A stretch of 64,000 bases of DNA from positions 6,391,001 to 6,455,000 of the forward strand of contig NZ_CP094997.1 in the NCBI RefSeq assembly GCF_022869785.1. The letters are read 5' to 3'. This stretch comes from Dyadobacter chenwenxiniae (lineage in GTDB: Bacteria; Bacteroidota; Bacteroidia; Cytophagales; Spirosomataceae). Below the pieces are notes generated by a model. It was not told the origin of the DNA. It made no database searches and worked only from the letters and a program-made list of their open reading frames with translations. The translations under genes and the position numbers were made by a program. Of this stretch, positions 6,559-14,977 are shown piece by piece. Numbering within the stretch: position 1 is the first letter of the stretch; each line of letters starts with the position of its first letter.

Positions 6559-7860
6559 ATGCGTTTACAAAAAGCATTGCAGCGTTCCAACGCGCTGTTC
6601 ATTGCCTGGGCCGTCATTGCCTCTTTTGGAGCTTATTTTTGCATGTATGCCTTCCGAAAACCCTTCAATGCGGGTCTGTATCAGGGACTTGAACTCGGGG
6701 ATGTGAGTTACAAAGCAGTTCTGATCATTTCGCAGGTTGCGGGCTATACACTTTCCAAATTTGCTGGGATTAAGGTCATTTCCGAGCTGCAGCACAGCTC
6801 CCGGATCAAGCTTATTATCTCATTAATCCTCGTTGCGGAAATCGCCTTGCTGTTTTTCGGGCTTGTTCCTTACCCTTACAATTTCATTTTTCTTTTTATC
6901 AATGGCCTGCCGCTCGGAATGGTTTACGGCGTTGTTTTCAGTTTTCTGGAAGGGCGGCGGTTTACCGAAATGCTGGCAATGGGGCTTAACATCAGTGTTG
7001 TTGTAGCTTCCGGAATTTTAAAAACCACTTACATTGAGCTGCACACCATGCTTCCAGGCATTTCAGAATTCTGGATGCCGGTATTTATGGGTGCAATTTT
7101 CTTGCCGTTTTTCTGCTTTTTTGTGTGGATGCTTTCGGTCATTCCTGAGCCCACGCCTGAGGACATTCAATTGAGAACGGAGCGTAAGCCGATGACAAAG
7201 GAAGACAAGCGCGTTGTGATGGCGAAATTTGGCTTTCCAATCGTTTGTCTGGTCGTATTTTATGCTACGCTCGTTGTTCTGCGCGATTTCAGGGACAATT
7301 TTACTATCGAGATCTGGAATGAAATTGACGCAAATTGGGGAAGCAGCGTTTTCACAACCACAGAAATGATCACCGGCGTCGTGGTGCTGGTAATTATCGG
7401 CAGCCTTGCTTTTGTGCGGGATAATGTGAAAGGTTTCCGACTCACGAATTTGATCCTTTTTGTATCTGTCACATTGTTAGGCGCGGGAACATTCCTTTTT
7501 CAAAAAGGGGCAATCAGTGGCTTTTACTGGATGCTGATGGTGGGACTGGGGACTTTCCTGGCTTACACGGTGCTCCAAACGGTCATTTTCGAGCGGATGA
7601 TCGCGCTTTTCAGGATGAAGGCCAATGCGGGCTTCTTTGTTTATATCTGCGAAAGCATTGGTTACCTCGGCAGCGTCGCCCTGCTGCTTTATAAGGAGTT
7701 TTTTATGAAAGATCTCAGCTGGTCCAAAGTACTGATGCAATTCACATACATTCAATTTTTCCTGGGATTGTTGCTGCTGGCGTGCGCCAATATTTATCTG
7801 GAAAGGATCCGGACAAACCAGGAGCAAAAGGCGGATGGGTCCAGCCTGGCGACTGCCTGA
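6559..7860 (+). CDS. DUF5690 / MFS-like 12-TM membrane protein, candidate phosphonate carrier
   Basis: A 433-residue polytopic inner-membrane protein with about twelve hydrophobic segments. The first, ASFGAYFCMYAFRKPFNAGLY, strongly recalls the first helix of organophosphate:phosphate antiporters (GlpT/UhpT/SLC37, with their YxxRKxF motif), and GLPLGMVYGVVFSFLEGRR is like the MFS loop that follows helix 4. I recognise the overall sequence as the DUF5690 family of Bacteroidota. It is the last gene of the phosphonate unit, 18 bp after the PLP enzyme, and a terminator follows at 7890. The neighbours need a way to bring their substrate across the inner membrane and no PhnCDE transporter is seen, so an organophosphonate carrier role is a reasonable inference. 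It has not, as far as I know, been tested. Confidence 0.75.
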   Translation: MRLQKALQRSNALFIAWAVIASFGAYFCMYAFRKPFNAGLYQGLELGDVSYKAVLIISQVAGYTLSKFAGIKVISELQHSSRIKLIISLILVAEIALLFFGLVPYPYNFIFLFINGLPLGMVYGVVFSFLEGRRFTEMLAMGLNISVVVASGILKTTYIELHTMLPGISEFWMPVFMGAIFLPFFCFFVWMLSVIPEPTPEDIQLRTERKPMTKEDKRVVMAKFGFPIVCLVVFYATLVVLRDFRDNFTIEIWNEIDANWGSSVFTTTEMITGVVVLVIIGSLAFVRDNVKGFRLTNLILFVSVTLLGAGTFLFQKGAISGFYWMLMVGLGTFLAYTVLQTVIFERMIALFRMKANAGFFVYICESIGYLGSVALLLYKEFFMKDLSWSKVLMQFTYIQFFLGLLLLACANIYLERIRTNQEQKADGSSLATA

Positions 7861-7889
7861 ACTCCGGAAATGCTTGCTAAGAGGCACAA

Positions 7890-7919
7890 AAAAAGGAGAA
7901 CGAAGCGGTTCTCCTTTTT
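7890..7919. terminator. Bidirectional terminator between convergent genes
   Basis: A 12-bp stem: AAAAAGGAGAAC (7890-7901) pairs with GTTCTCCTTTTT (7908-7919). The A-run and T-run on either side let it end both the phosphonate operon (plus strand) and the small gene 7954-8178 (minus strand). Confidence 0.85.
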
Positions 7920-7953
7920 AATCTCAATTTCACCTTAATAACTGATTCTCTAA

Positions 7954-8178
7954 CTAGTTTGCAACTTTAAGCTCCACGATAGAAGCTTTTTGTGCCGGCG
8001 TGTATTTAGCGAAATCATTGGTCGCTTTTTCACGTTGCGGTGCCGGTGTTTCCAGCGTCGGTGCCGAGGCTGGTAATGTATTTGGAGCCGCTACTTTTGT
8101 TTTATCTTCTATGTTAGCAAATGCGAAAGTAGTGCTGAGCGCCATAGCGCAAACGAATGTTGTGATTGAATTTTTCAT
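7954..8178 (-). CDS. Small exported protein of unknown function
   Basis: A 74-residue protein with a clear signal peptide (MKNSITTFVCAMALSTTFAFA, cleavage likely after AFA), leaving about 50 mostly polar residues rich in Ala, Pro, Thr and Lys (KVAAPNTLPASAPTLETPAPQREK). No cysteines remain after cleavage and no domain is recognisable; the mature part looks unstructured. It is convergent with the phosphonate operon, sharing the terminator at 7890-7919, and stands alone. Small exported peptides of this type are common in Cytophagales and generally unassigned. I think it is real because of the signal peptide and terminator, but can say nothing of its role. Confidence 0.6.
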   Translation of the reverse strand: MKNSITTFVCAMALSTTFAFANIEDKTKVAAPNTLPASAPTLETPAPQREKATNDFAKYTPAQKASIVELKVAN

Positions 8179-8444
8179 AGCTAAATCTTTTTTAAATCTT
8201 GTGTTTGTCTTATTTGACTGTACAAATGTAAGTCAATGTTTTAGACGTGCGTAGCATTTTTTCAATAAGTGAGCTAACGGTAATATGAATGGTTTTAATT
8301 GATGATGAGTAATTTAAAGGCAATTCGAAATCTTTGCGCCGATCGCATAATGCAATTTTTACAAGAAAGTTGTTTCTTATTAATCATTGGAATAATACAA
8401 TTGTAGAGACTTTTGAAGAAATATATTTTTCCTAAATTGTGCGC

Positions 8445-9626
8445 ATGGCTAAACTCATCAACCTTCGACCATTCAGAGAATTCTTGCAATCGGGATCAGC
8501 GGGTGGGATCATCCTCATTATCTGCGTCATCGTTTCGCTCATCATTGCTAACACAGGCGCCGGTCCGGGGCTGGAAGCACTGCTGGCCAGCGAACTGGGA
8601 TATAATTTTCAAGACATTCATCTCAGATATTCTTTGCTAATCTGGATTAACGATGGTTTAATGGCCATCTTCTTCCTGATGGTGGGATTGGAGATCAAAA
8701 GGGAGCTGGTAGAAGGGGAGTTGTCGTCTTTGAAAAAGGCTGCGCTGCCTATTTTCGCAGCATTGGGAGGTGTTATTGCTCCCGCTCTGATTTTCACGGC
8801 ATTGAACAAAAACACGGAAACCGCCGGCGGCTGGGGAATTCCGATGGCCACGGACATTGCATTTGCGATTGCGATCATTACCATGTTGGGCAAAAAAGTG
8901 CCAGCCTCCCTCAAAATTTTCCTCGCCGCACTGGCCATTGTCGACGATTTAATGGCTATTCTGGTTATTGCCATTTTTTATTCATCCGAGCTGCATTACA
9001 CGTATTTGCTTTATGCAGGAGGGATTTTCGTGGCATTGCTCGCTTTGAATAAGATGGGCGTGAAAAACCTTGCTGCTTACATTATTCCGGGCGTTTTTAT
9101 ATGGTATTTTATCCACCATTCCGGTGTGCACGCGACCATTGCAGGTGTCCTGACTGCATTTGCAATCCCTACAAATCCGGACGCGACGGAATCGCCTTTG
9201 GAAAAGCTGGAACATATGCTGATGAAGCCGGTGAATTTTTTGATTATGCCCGTCTTTGCGCTGGCCAACACCAACATCAGGTTTGAAGACGGCATGATTC
9301 AGGGATTGACGACGCCGTTAGGCTTAGGCATTATTCTGGGGCTTGTTGTGGGGAAACCGCTGGGAATCACTGCGCTTTCGTGGTTGTCCGTGAAGCTGGG
9401 CATTAGTGCCAGACCGCACGGGGCGGGCTGGCTTCACATTGTGGGTGTGGGAATGCTGGGCGGAATTGGCTTTACCATGTCCGTTTTCATCGCGCTGCTT
9501 TCTTTTGCGGGAAAGGATCTGATTTTATCCGAAGCTAAGTTTTCCATCCTTACCGGCTCGATCTTGTCCGGATTATTAGGCTGTGCAATGCTTACCTGGG
9601 TCAGCAGGAGATCTGGGAAATACTAA
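8445..9626 (+). CDS. nhaA: Na+/H+ antiporter NhaA
   Basis: A 393-residue integral membrane antiporter exchanging cytoplasmic Na+ (or Li+) for two external protons, for pH and salt homeostasis. Family hallmarks are unbroken: FFLMVGLEIKRELVEGEL, the MATDIAFAIAII segment, the paired aspartates LAIVDDLMAI that carry ions, the GVHATIAGVLTAFAIP loop, and GIGFTMSVFIALLSF near the C-terminus. Length matches bacterial NhaA. I choose ATG 8445 (MAKLINLRPFREFL); an in-frame GTG two codons upstream is also possible. It is monocistronic, with a 260-bp upstream region shared with the divergent small exported gene. Confidence 0.96.
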   Translation: MAKLINLRPFREFLQSGSAGGIILIICVIVSLIIANTGAGPGLEALLASELGYNFQDIHLRYSLLIWINDGLMAIFFLMVGLEIKRELVEGELSSLKKAALPIFAALGGVIAPALIFTALNKNTETAGGWGIPMATDIAFAIAIITMLGKKVPASLKIFLAALAIVDDLMAILVIAIFYSSELHYTYLLYAGGIFVALLALNKMGVKNLAAYIIPGVFIWYFIHHSGVHATIAGVLTAFAIPTNPDATESPLEKLEHMLMKPVNFLIMPVFALANTNIRFEDGMIQGLTTPLGLGIILGLVVGKPLGITALSWLSVKLGISARPHGAGWLHIVGVGMLGGIGFTMSVFIALLSFAGKDLILSEAKFSILTGSILSGLLGCAMLTWVSRRSGKY

Positions 9627-9648
9627 CAGCAGTAATGCATAAACTACA

Positions 9649-10155
9649 TTACTCTGTTTTGGCTTTGATCAGAATGTACTCGATCTTGCTGCCATTGCCG
9701 AATGCGGAGATCTGTGAATATTTTTCGTAGTTGTCCCACCTTTTGAGATGATTATCGTCAACGTTCGGGGCAATGTTTTCTTTCAAATTGAGAATTCCAA
9801 GTATAACCCGGTCTTCAAAATCGTAGTCAGAAAGTTTATTAAGTTGAATTTGATCGGCTATTTCATTGATATAGATAATCTCCACCTTTCCTTCGCGATA
9901 GATCATTTTCGGACATTTTTCGCAGCCTGCAACCTCGTCCTTATAATAACTGTCCAGCGTTCCTTTGCCTAAAACCGCTTCCACTTCTTCCACATTACGC
10001 AATGCAATTTTTGGAAGGTCAAGTTCTACGGTCACCGGCGCGTTCTCGTCGCGGTCACGGAGCACAAAGAATTTGATAAAAATGGCAATGAGAATGATCA
10101 CAAAGGCAATGAATTTCCAATTTGCCCATTTACGCTTAACATTAACTTGTTCCAT
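9649..10155 (-). CDS. Membrane-anchored protein of unknown function
   Basis: From the ATG at 10155 the protein is 168 residues: a basic N-terminus (MEQVNVKRKWANWK), one hydrophobic anchor (FIAFVIILIAIFIKFFVL), then a soluble domain of about 135 residues that probably faces the periplasm. A CEKCPK motif within AGCEKCPKMIYREGK could bind a metal or form a disulfide. The frame is open to 10203, but the extra residues contain no better start. No family recognised. It is convergent with nhaA (22 bp between stops) and divergent from endonuclease V, with only 69 bp between the two starts, so those two may share a promoter region. Confidence 0.7.
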   Translation of the reverse strand: MEQVNVKRKWANWKFIAFVIILIAIFIKFFVLRDRDENAPVTVELDLPKIALRNVEEVEAVLGKGTLDSYYKDEVAGCEKCPKMIYREGKVEIIYINEIADQIQLNKLSDYDFEDRVILGILNLKENIAPNVDDNHLKRWDNYEKYSQISAFGNGSKIEYILIKAKTE

Positions 10156-10224
10156 GAGGATGGCTTGATTTTTTAATAGACCGAATATTTTAAGGTTGTA
10201 CAAAGAATATCATGCCAGTCGCAC

Positions 10225-10953
10225 ATGGATAACATAATTGAAACGCCGGAATCTAATTACGGGCAACTCACCATTGCCGAAGCCACGCTTATCCAGGAAA
10301 AACTGAGGGCCCAGGTTAACCTTTCGCCCATGGAGGGCGAGATCAAAACCATCGCAGGTGCCGATATTTCGCTCGACCTGAACAGTGAGATTGTGTATGC
10401 CGGCATGGTTGTTCTCAGCTACCCCGACTTAAATCCGATTTCATATTCACTCGTGCAGACGACCAATATTTTCCCCTACGTGCCGGGTTATCTTGCTTTT
10501 CGCGAAATCCCGGCATTGTTAAAAGTTTATGAGCAGTTCCCAGTGAAGCCCGACTGCATAATGTTTGACGGAAACGGGATACTGCACAAGCGGAGACTGG
10601 GAATCGCCACACATTTCGGGGTCCTGACAGACACTGTGACCTTGGGTTGCGCAAAGAAAAAGCTGGCTGGAAATTATGCGGACCCTGGCGAAACGAAAGG
10701 GGAATATACACTTGTGACCGACAAAGGCGATACCATCGGATTTGCGCTCCGAAGCAAGATTAATGTAAAGCCCGTTTTTATTTCACCTGGACACAGAATG
10801 AGCCTTAGAGACAGCATGGACATTGCCATGAAATGCCTTAGGAAACACCGGCTTCCGGAACCCACCCGCAGGGCGCATGAGTTTGTGAACAAGTTCCGGA
10901 CCGGCGAGTTAAAAGAAGGTTATCACAAATTGGAACAATGGAGCTTGTTCTGA
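10225..10953 (+). CDS. nfi: Endonuclease V (deoxyinosine 3'-endonuclease)
   Basis: A 242-residue nuclease that nicks DNA one phosphodiester 3' of deoxyinosine, starting repair of deaminated adenine. The RNase H-like fold is marked by Asp47 in IAGADISL, the YVPGYLAFREIP segment holding the wedge Pro-Tyr-Ile-Pro-like loop and the catalytic Glu, the third acid in CIMFDGNGILHKRRLGIATHFGV, and the C-terminal VKPVFISPGHRMSL. Length is typical. It overlaps nothing; its stop is directly followed by the stop of the convergent GH18 gene (10954). The C-terminal 25 residues beyond the core are slightly longer than in E. coli Nfi. Confidence 0.95.
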   Translation: MDNIIETPESNYGQLTIAEATLIQEKLRAQVNLSPMEGEIKTIAGADISLDLNSEIVYAGMVVLSYPDLNPISYSLVQTTNIFPYVPGYLAFREIPALLKVYEQFPVKPDCIMFDGNGILHKRRLGIATHFGVLTDTVTLGCAKKKLAGNYADPGETKGEYTLVTDKGDTIGFALRSKINVKPVFISPGHRMSLRDSMDIAMKCLRKHRLPEPTRRAHEFVNKFRTGELKEGYHKLEQWSLF

Positions 10954-12129
10954 TTATTTGAATGTCTTATCAATTTCATCCAGCAGATACGTTTTGGAAT
11001 CTGAATCATATTCCCAGAACATCACGCCGGCTAGCTTTTTATCCAGCACATATTTGCATTTATCCCTGACAGACTGCTCGTCGTCATAGCTCAGCACGTC
11101 GCCTGTCTTCGCATTCAGCAGATATGGCGCTTTGGCGACCTCGTCCCGGTATTCTTTAAAGCCGTTTTTGTTAACCATACTGTCTTTGATCATCGTGTAA
11201 CCATCCACATATTTTTGTGAAATCTGCTTTTGGCCCAGCCCTTTGTCCAGCTTCGCAACGCGGAACATTCTTCCGTAAAAAGGAAGTCCTACGACCAGCT
11301 TATTCATCGGAACGCCTTCTGCCGAAAACGCTTTCACAGCATTATCCACAGAATGGCTCGCTTTGTAAATATCGGAATTATATAAAGCAGCATGGTGGAC
11401 AGCCGTATCGCCCTGAAAAAGGTCGTAAGTCATCATGTTTACATAATCTAGATATTTTGCCGCTTTACCCATTTCAACCACTTTGAGAAATGAGGTAAAA
11501 CCCGGAACCGCCGTGGTAAGCAACTTCTTTTTGCCCGATTCTCTTTCAAAAACATCCAGTTCTTTGCGGATCGCCTCGAACATCAATGTGAAGTTCTGCT
11601 TGTCCTCTGGTCGGTAAACGTTGCCGTCTTCGCCCGGCATGCCCGGATATTCCCAATCAATATCCACGCCGTCGAGGTCGTATTTTTTGATGATGTCAAC
11701 AGCGCTTTTGGCAAATATTTTTCTGGAAGCTTCGGTTAAGACTGCGTCAGAGAAGTTTTCACTCCAAGTCCAGCCACCGAGGGAAATCAGAATTTTAAGA
11801 TCTGGGTTTTTCTCTTTCAGCAATTTAAGCTTGCGGAAATTTGTGGAATCTGTTTTTTCATTGGTTAAAAAAGCTTTGCCCTTTTGCACATCTACAAATG
11901 CATAATTAATGTGCGTGAGCTTGTCAACTTCAATGCTGTCCGTATTAACAAGGCCGCGGAAACCGCCTACGTAACCGATCACGACTGGTTTTGCGGACAG
12001 GCTATCGGTTGCAGCAGCGGATTCTTCCTTTTTTTCTTCGGATTTACAAGCATTCAAAAACGGCAGGGAAGTAATGAGCAGGGCCGTAAATGCGGGAATG
12101 AGGGTTTTGGTAAATTTGATGAAAAGCAT
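10954..12129 (-). CDS. GH18 chitinase-like lipoprotein
   Basis: A 391-residue glycoside hydrolase family 18 protein. The start at 12129 gives a proper lipoprotein signal (MLFIKFTKTLIPAFTALLI, lipobox LNAC with Cys28), whereas the longer open frame to 12192 would overlap the upstream gene. Barrel motifs: KILISLGGW and the catalytic DGVDIDWEYPG, with Glu160 as the acid and Asp156/Asp158 assisting; later MMTYDLFQG and a C-terminal GVMFWEYDSD supply the substrate-assisted site. Members cleave chitin or chitooligosaccharides with retention; endo-N-acetylglucosaminidase activity is an alternative. Outer-membrane anchored, likely facing the surface or periplasm. It follows the ku/polymerase pair on the same strand with a 40-bp gap, but a functional link is unlikely. 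Confidence 0.92.
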   Translation of the reverse strand: MLFIKFTKTLIPAFTALLITSLPFLNACKSEEKKEESAAATDSLSAKPVVIGYVGGFRGLVNTDSIEVDKLTHINYAFVDVQKGKAFLTNEKTDSTNFRKLKLLKEKNPDLKILISLGGWTWSENFSDAVLTEASRKIFAKSAVDIIKKYDLDGVDIDWEYPGMPGEDGNVYRPEDKQNFTLMFEAIRKELDVFERESGKKKLLTTAVPGFTSFLKVVEMGKAAKYLDYVNMMTYDLFQGDTAVHHAALYNSDIYKASHSVDNAVKAFSAEGVPMNKLVVGLPFYGRMFRVAKLDKGLGQKQISQKYVDGYTMIKDSMVNKNGFKEYRDEVAKAPYLLNAKTGDVLSYDDEQSVRDKCKYVLDKKLAGVMFWEYDSDSKTYLLDEIDKTFK

Positions 12130-12169
12130 GGGATCAGGATATGATTGAAGCGATAAAGTAACTACAAAT

Positions 12170-13069
12170 TTACCCCGCTTGCAATGCTTCAAGCTTCTGT
12201 AATGCCTTCGCCATATCCACGCCTTTTCCCAAAACGCCCTTGAAAAGATCCCCTTTTTCCTCGACGCGTTTCAGCATATTCTTGATTGTGAAATCTTGTG
12301 GGGTCAATCCATGCTTCACTTCGTTCCATTCCAGCGGCGCGGAAACGGTCGCTCCGGGCTTCGGACGAACGCTATACACCGAAGCGAGGGTTTGTGCAAT
12401 CCGGTTTTGCATGAAATCGACGTAGATCTGGTTCTTTTTACGCTTAGCGAGTGAGCGCTCCAATGTTGTGATTTCAGGAAGCCGTTCTGTCACCAATGTT
12501 GCCAGGATTTCGGCGAAACCACGACTTTCGTCGTAAGTATATTTTTTACCAAAAGGAATGTAAACATGCAGCCCGCTTGATCCGGAGGTTTTACAAAAAC
12601 CCGTCATACCCGTCTGGTCTATAAGCTCTTTGATTACAAGCGCCACGTCGATAACTTCCTCAAATGTGTTATTATCCGACGGGTCGATGTCCATCACAAT
12701 GTAATCCGGGTTATCCAGCTTATTGGTGGTGGAATTCCAGGGATTCATCTCAATGCAGCCCATATTGGCCAGATAAAGCAATGTTTCTACATCATTGCAA
12801 ATGAAATAATTCACCATTTTACCTGTCGATTCCGCAAGGATTTCCTCTGTTTTGATCCAATCCGGAATGTTATCTCCCGCATCTTTTTGAAAAAATCCGG
12901 CTTCCTTGATGCCATTGGGGTTACGCCTAAGCGACAGCGGGCGGTTTTTAAGATAGGGTAAAATATGAGGCGCTATCAAGCTGTAATATTCCAAAAGCTC
13001 GCCTTTGGTTATATTTTCGTCGGGCCAGTAGATTTTGTCCAGATGCGTCAGTTCCGCTTTCTTTTTCAT
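12170..13069 (-). CDS. Stand-alone LigD-type polymerase domain of bacterial NHEJ
   Basis: A 299-residue archaeo-eukaryotic primase-like polymerase corresponding to the PolDom of LigD. Recognisable: LTHLDKIYWPDENITKGEL at the N-terminus, PLSLRRNPNGI, GFFQKDA, the metal-binding DIDPSD (DxD), GSSGLHVYIPFG with the catalytic His, and IYVDFMQNRIAQTLASVYSVRPKPGATVSAPLEW. It adds templated and non-templated nucleotides at broken DNA ends. No ligase or phosphoesterase domain is attached, so the sealing enzyme must be encoded elsewhere. It starts 1 bp after the ku stop and is certainly co-transcribed with ku. Confidence 0.93.
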   Translation of the reverse strand: MKKKAELTHLDKIYWPDENITKGELLEYYSLIAPHILPYLKNRPLSLRRNPNGIKEAGFFQKDAGDNIPDWIKTEEILAESTGKMVNYFICNDVETLLYLANMGCIEMNPWNSTTNKLDNPDYIVMDIDPSDNNTFEEVIDVALVIKELIDQTGMTGFCKTSGSSGLHVYIPFGKKYTYDESRGFAEILATLVTERLPEITTLERSLAKRKKNQIYVDFMQNRIAQTLASVYSVRPKPGATVSAPLEWNEVKHGLTPQDFTIKNMLKRVEEKGDLFKGVLGKGVDMAKALQKLEALQAG

Positions 13070-13070
13070 A

Positions 13071-13844
13071 TCACGATGCTTTTCGTTTCGGCGCGCTCAA
13101 ACTTTCTTTTAGCTGGGCCATCAGATCCTTGCTTTTGGAATGCACGATCTTCATTTTCGGCGTCGTCGGTTTTTTGCCTTTCGCTTTGTCCATAATCAGT
13201 TTCAGCAGCGATTCGGTGTATGTGTCTTTGTAATTTGAAATATCAAATTCAGTTGTGAGCTGTTCTATCAGCTGCACTGCCATAGCCATTTCAGCAGGCT
13301 TGATCTTCACATCCGGAATGTCCAGTTCATCCGCTTCCCGAATTTCGTCTTGAAATCTGATTTTGTTCAGGATGAGCATGTTGCCAGCCGCTTTAATCAA
13401 AACCAAACTCTCCCGATTTCTCAAAACATAGGTTCCCAGACCGGCCTTACCCGTTTTTTTCAACGCATCGCGCAGCAATGCGTAAGGCTTTCCGCCAGAT
13501 TTTTCCGGCTGCAAATAGTAAGGCGTTTCGTAGTAAATGCTGTCAATGTCTTTTTCGTTGACAAACTCTGCAATCTCAATGATCTTGGTTTTCTCCGGGC
13601 TGGCTTTTTCAAAATCCTTTTCGTTAAGCACCACATACTCATCTTCAACCTTGTAACCCTTCACAATGTCATCCCAGTCGACTTCTTTGCCGGTGTTGCC
13701 ATTAACACGCTGATACTTAATGTTTGCGTGATCTTTTTTGTCCAGCATATCCAGATCCAGCTCGGCTTGCTGAGTCGCGCTGAAAAGTTTGACGGGAATG
13801 TTGACAAGGCCAAATCCGATAGCCCCGGACCAAATTGCTCTCAT
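13071..13844 (-). CDS. ku: Ku end-binding protein of bacterial NHEJ
   Basis: A 257-residue bacterial Ku. The opening MRAIWSGAIGFGLVNIPVKLFSAT is diagnostic, followed by the beta-barrel ring (IKYQRVN...KEVDWDDIVKGYKVEDEYVVLNEKDF), DSIYYETPYYLQPEKSGGKPYALL, and ELTTEFDISNYKDTYTESLLKLI near the C-terminus. The homodimer threads onto double-strand ends and recruits the LigD polymerase and ligase. A short lysine-rich tail (APKRKAS) is present. First gene of a two-gene unit with the polymerase domain; start at 13844 fits the family exactly. Confidence 0.96.
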   Translation of the reverse strand: MRAIWSGAIGFGLVNIPVKLFSATQQAELDLDMLDKKDHANIKYQRVNGNTGKEVDWDDIVKGYKVEDEYVVLNEKDFEKASPEKTKIIEIAEFVNEKDIDSIYYETPYYLQPEKSGGKPYALLRDALKKTGKAGLGTYVLRNRESLVLIKAAGNMLILNKIRFQDEIREADELDIPDVKIKPAEMAMAVQLIEQLTTEFDISNYKDTYTESLLKLIMDKAKGKKPTTPKMKIVHSKSKDLMAQLKESLSAPKRKAS

Positions 13845-13904
13845 ATCTTTCTTCGAAAATGATCAATTATTTTGAAAGACAATTTGTTAAAAATCCGTGC
13901 CGCG

Positions 13905-14660
13905 TTACTGCCCGAGCCAGCTCTTGAAGGCACCCATCCGCTCACGGCTGATCAGAATGTCGTTATCTGAACAGTTTTCGAGATGCACTTTCAGGCGGCT
14001 GTTGGAGTAAGTGAACACGTCCCTGATTGCGTAAATGGAGCTGATATATTTCCGGTTGATCCTGAAAAATTGCTCGGGGGAAACCATTTCCTCAATCTCG
14101 TCCAGAATGTAATCAACAATGTATTTTTTGCCTTGCCTGGTTTGTAGCAATGTGACTTTATCTTCGCTGAAAAAGAATGCAATGTCTTGTGTGTCAACGC
14201 TCTGAATGCGTTCTCCAAGCTTTATCAGAAAGCGTGTTTTGAATGCTTTTGTTGTCGGCTGCATCAGGCTGCGGATCTGTTCCAGCGAAATGCCGGCTTC
14301 TTTCCTGCCTGATTTGAATTTGGTTAATGCTTGTGCAAGTTCCTCGGGATCAATGGGCTTCAACAGATAATCGATGCTGTTCAGCTTGAATGCTTTAATG
14401 GCATATTGATCATAAGCCGTGCAGAAAATGATCGGCGCAGTGATTTTTACTTTTTCAAATATTTCGAAACTGATTCCGTCTGCAAGCTGAATATCCAGGA
14501 AGATCAGGTCAGGTTCTGGATTAGTGCTGAACCAGTTAACGGCGGAAGAAACCGTATCAAGGCTTTCAAGAACCTGCGCTTCGGGCAAATGCTCGCTTAA
14601 AAGCTGAGTAAGGCGCCTGACTGCAGGTTTTTCGTCTTCTATGATTAGAATTTTAGTCAT
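13905..14660 (-). CDS. LytTR-family response regulator
   Basis: A 251-residue two-component regulator. The receiver domain (residues 1-120) has acidic-pocket Glu8/Asp9, phosphoacceptor Asp56 (LIFLDIQLADG), a conserved Thr in FCTAYD and Lys in YLLKPID. The C-terminal LytTR DNA-binding domain starts near residue 150 (FLIKLGERIQSVDTQDIAFFFSEDKVTLLQT ... QFFRINRKYISSIYAI). LytTR proteins bind pairs of direct repeats spaced about 21 bp, and such repeats occur at 19085-19158 upstream of the TonB receptor in this same locus. The partner is the kinase at 14978-16081; the 317 bp between the two genes contain dispersed repeats, an unusual separation for such a pair. Confidence 0.94.
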   Translation of the reverse strand: MTKILIIEDEKPAVRRLTQLLSEHLPEAQVLESLDTVSSAVNWFSTNPEPDLIFLDIQLADGISFEIFEKVKITAPIIFCTAYDQYAIKAFKLNSIDYLLKPIDPEELAQALTKFKSGRKEAGISLEQIRSLMQPTTKAFKTRFLIKLGERIQSVDTQDIAFFFSEDKVTLLQTRQGKKYIVDYILDEIEEMVSPEQFFRINRKYISSIYAIRDVFTYSNSRLKVHLENCSDNDILISRERMGAFKSWLGQ

Positions 14661-14977
14661 TTATCTAGAAACAGGATGCCCCTACCGGGGCAAAAGTTAT
14701 ATCAATTCAATTTTTCTAGAAACAGGATGCCCCTCCGGGGCTGTGTTACGCTACCCTTTCTTCAATACGTAGGATAAACGCAATGCGAGCGGTAAAACAT
14801 ATTGGTAGAAAATAATGACCGCAAATAAAATTAAATGCAGGCAGGCATGTAACGGGATGCACCATGCTCGTCATCCCTCCCGGGCTAAAATGTTGGTTTA
14901 TATCATATCTAAAAACAGGTTGCCCAGTTGGGGCGGCTTCAAAACTCGGCTGCAGAGCAGCTTCCTGTTTCTAGCAA
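14661..14977. repeat. Intergenic cluster of dispersed palindromic repeats
   Basis: No gene. At least four copies of a short element are visible: CTAGAAACAGGATGCCCC...GGGG near 14664-14691 and 14716-14741, a diverged copy CTAAAAACAGGTTGCCC...GGGGC at 14909-14934, and an inverted copy ending CTTCCTGTTTCTAG at 14961-14974. Each has a small GCCCC/GGGGC hairpin. A related stretch (about 14850-14905, with CGGGATGCACCATGCTCGTC and ATGTTGGTTTATAT) may be a further decayed copy. The set looks like a REP-type or miniature mobile repeat family; copies elsewhere in the genome are predicted, not seen. Confidence 0.7.

Noticed and set aside
14661..14977. CRISPR array
   Set aside because: Copies occur in both orientations, diverge, and have irregular spacing; there are no cas genes.
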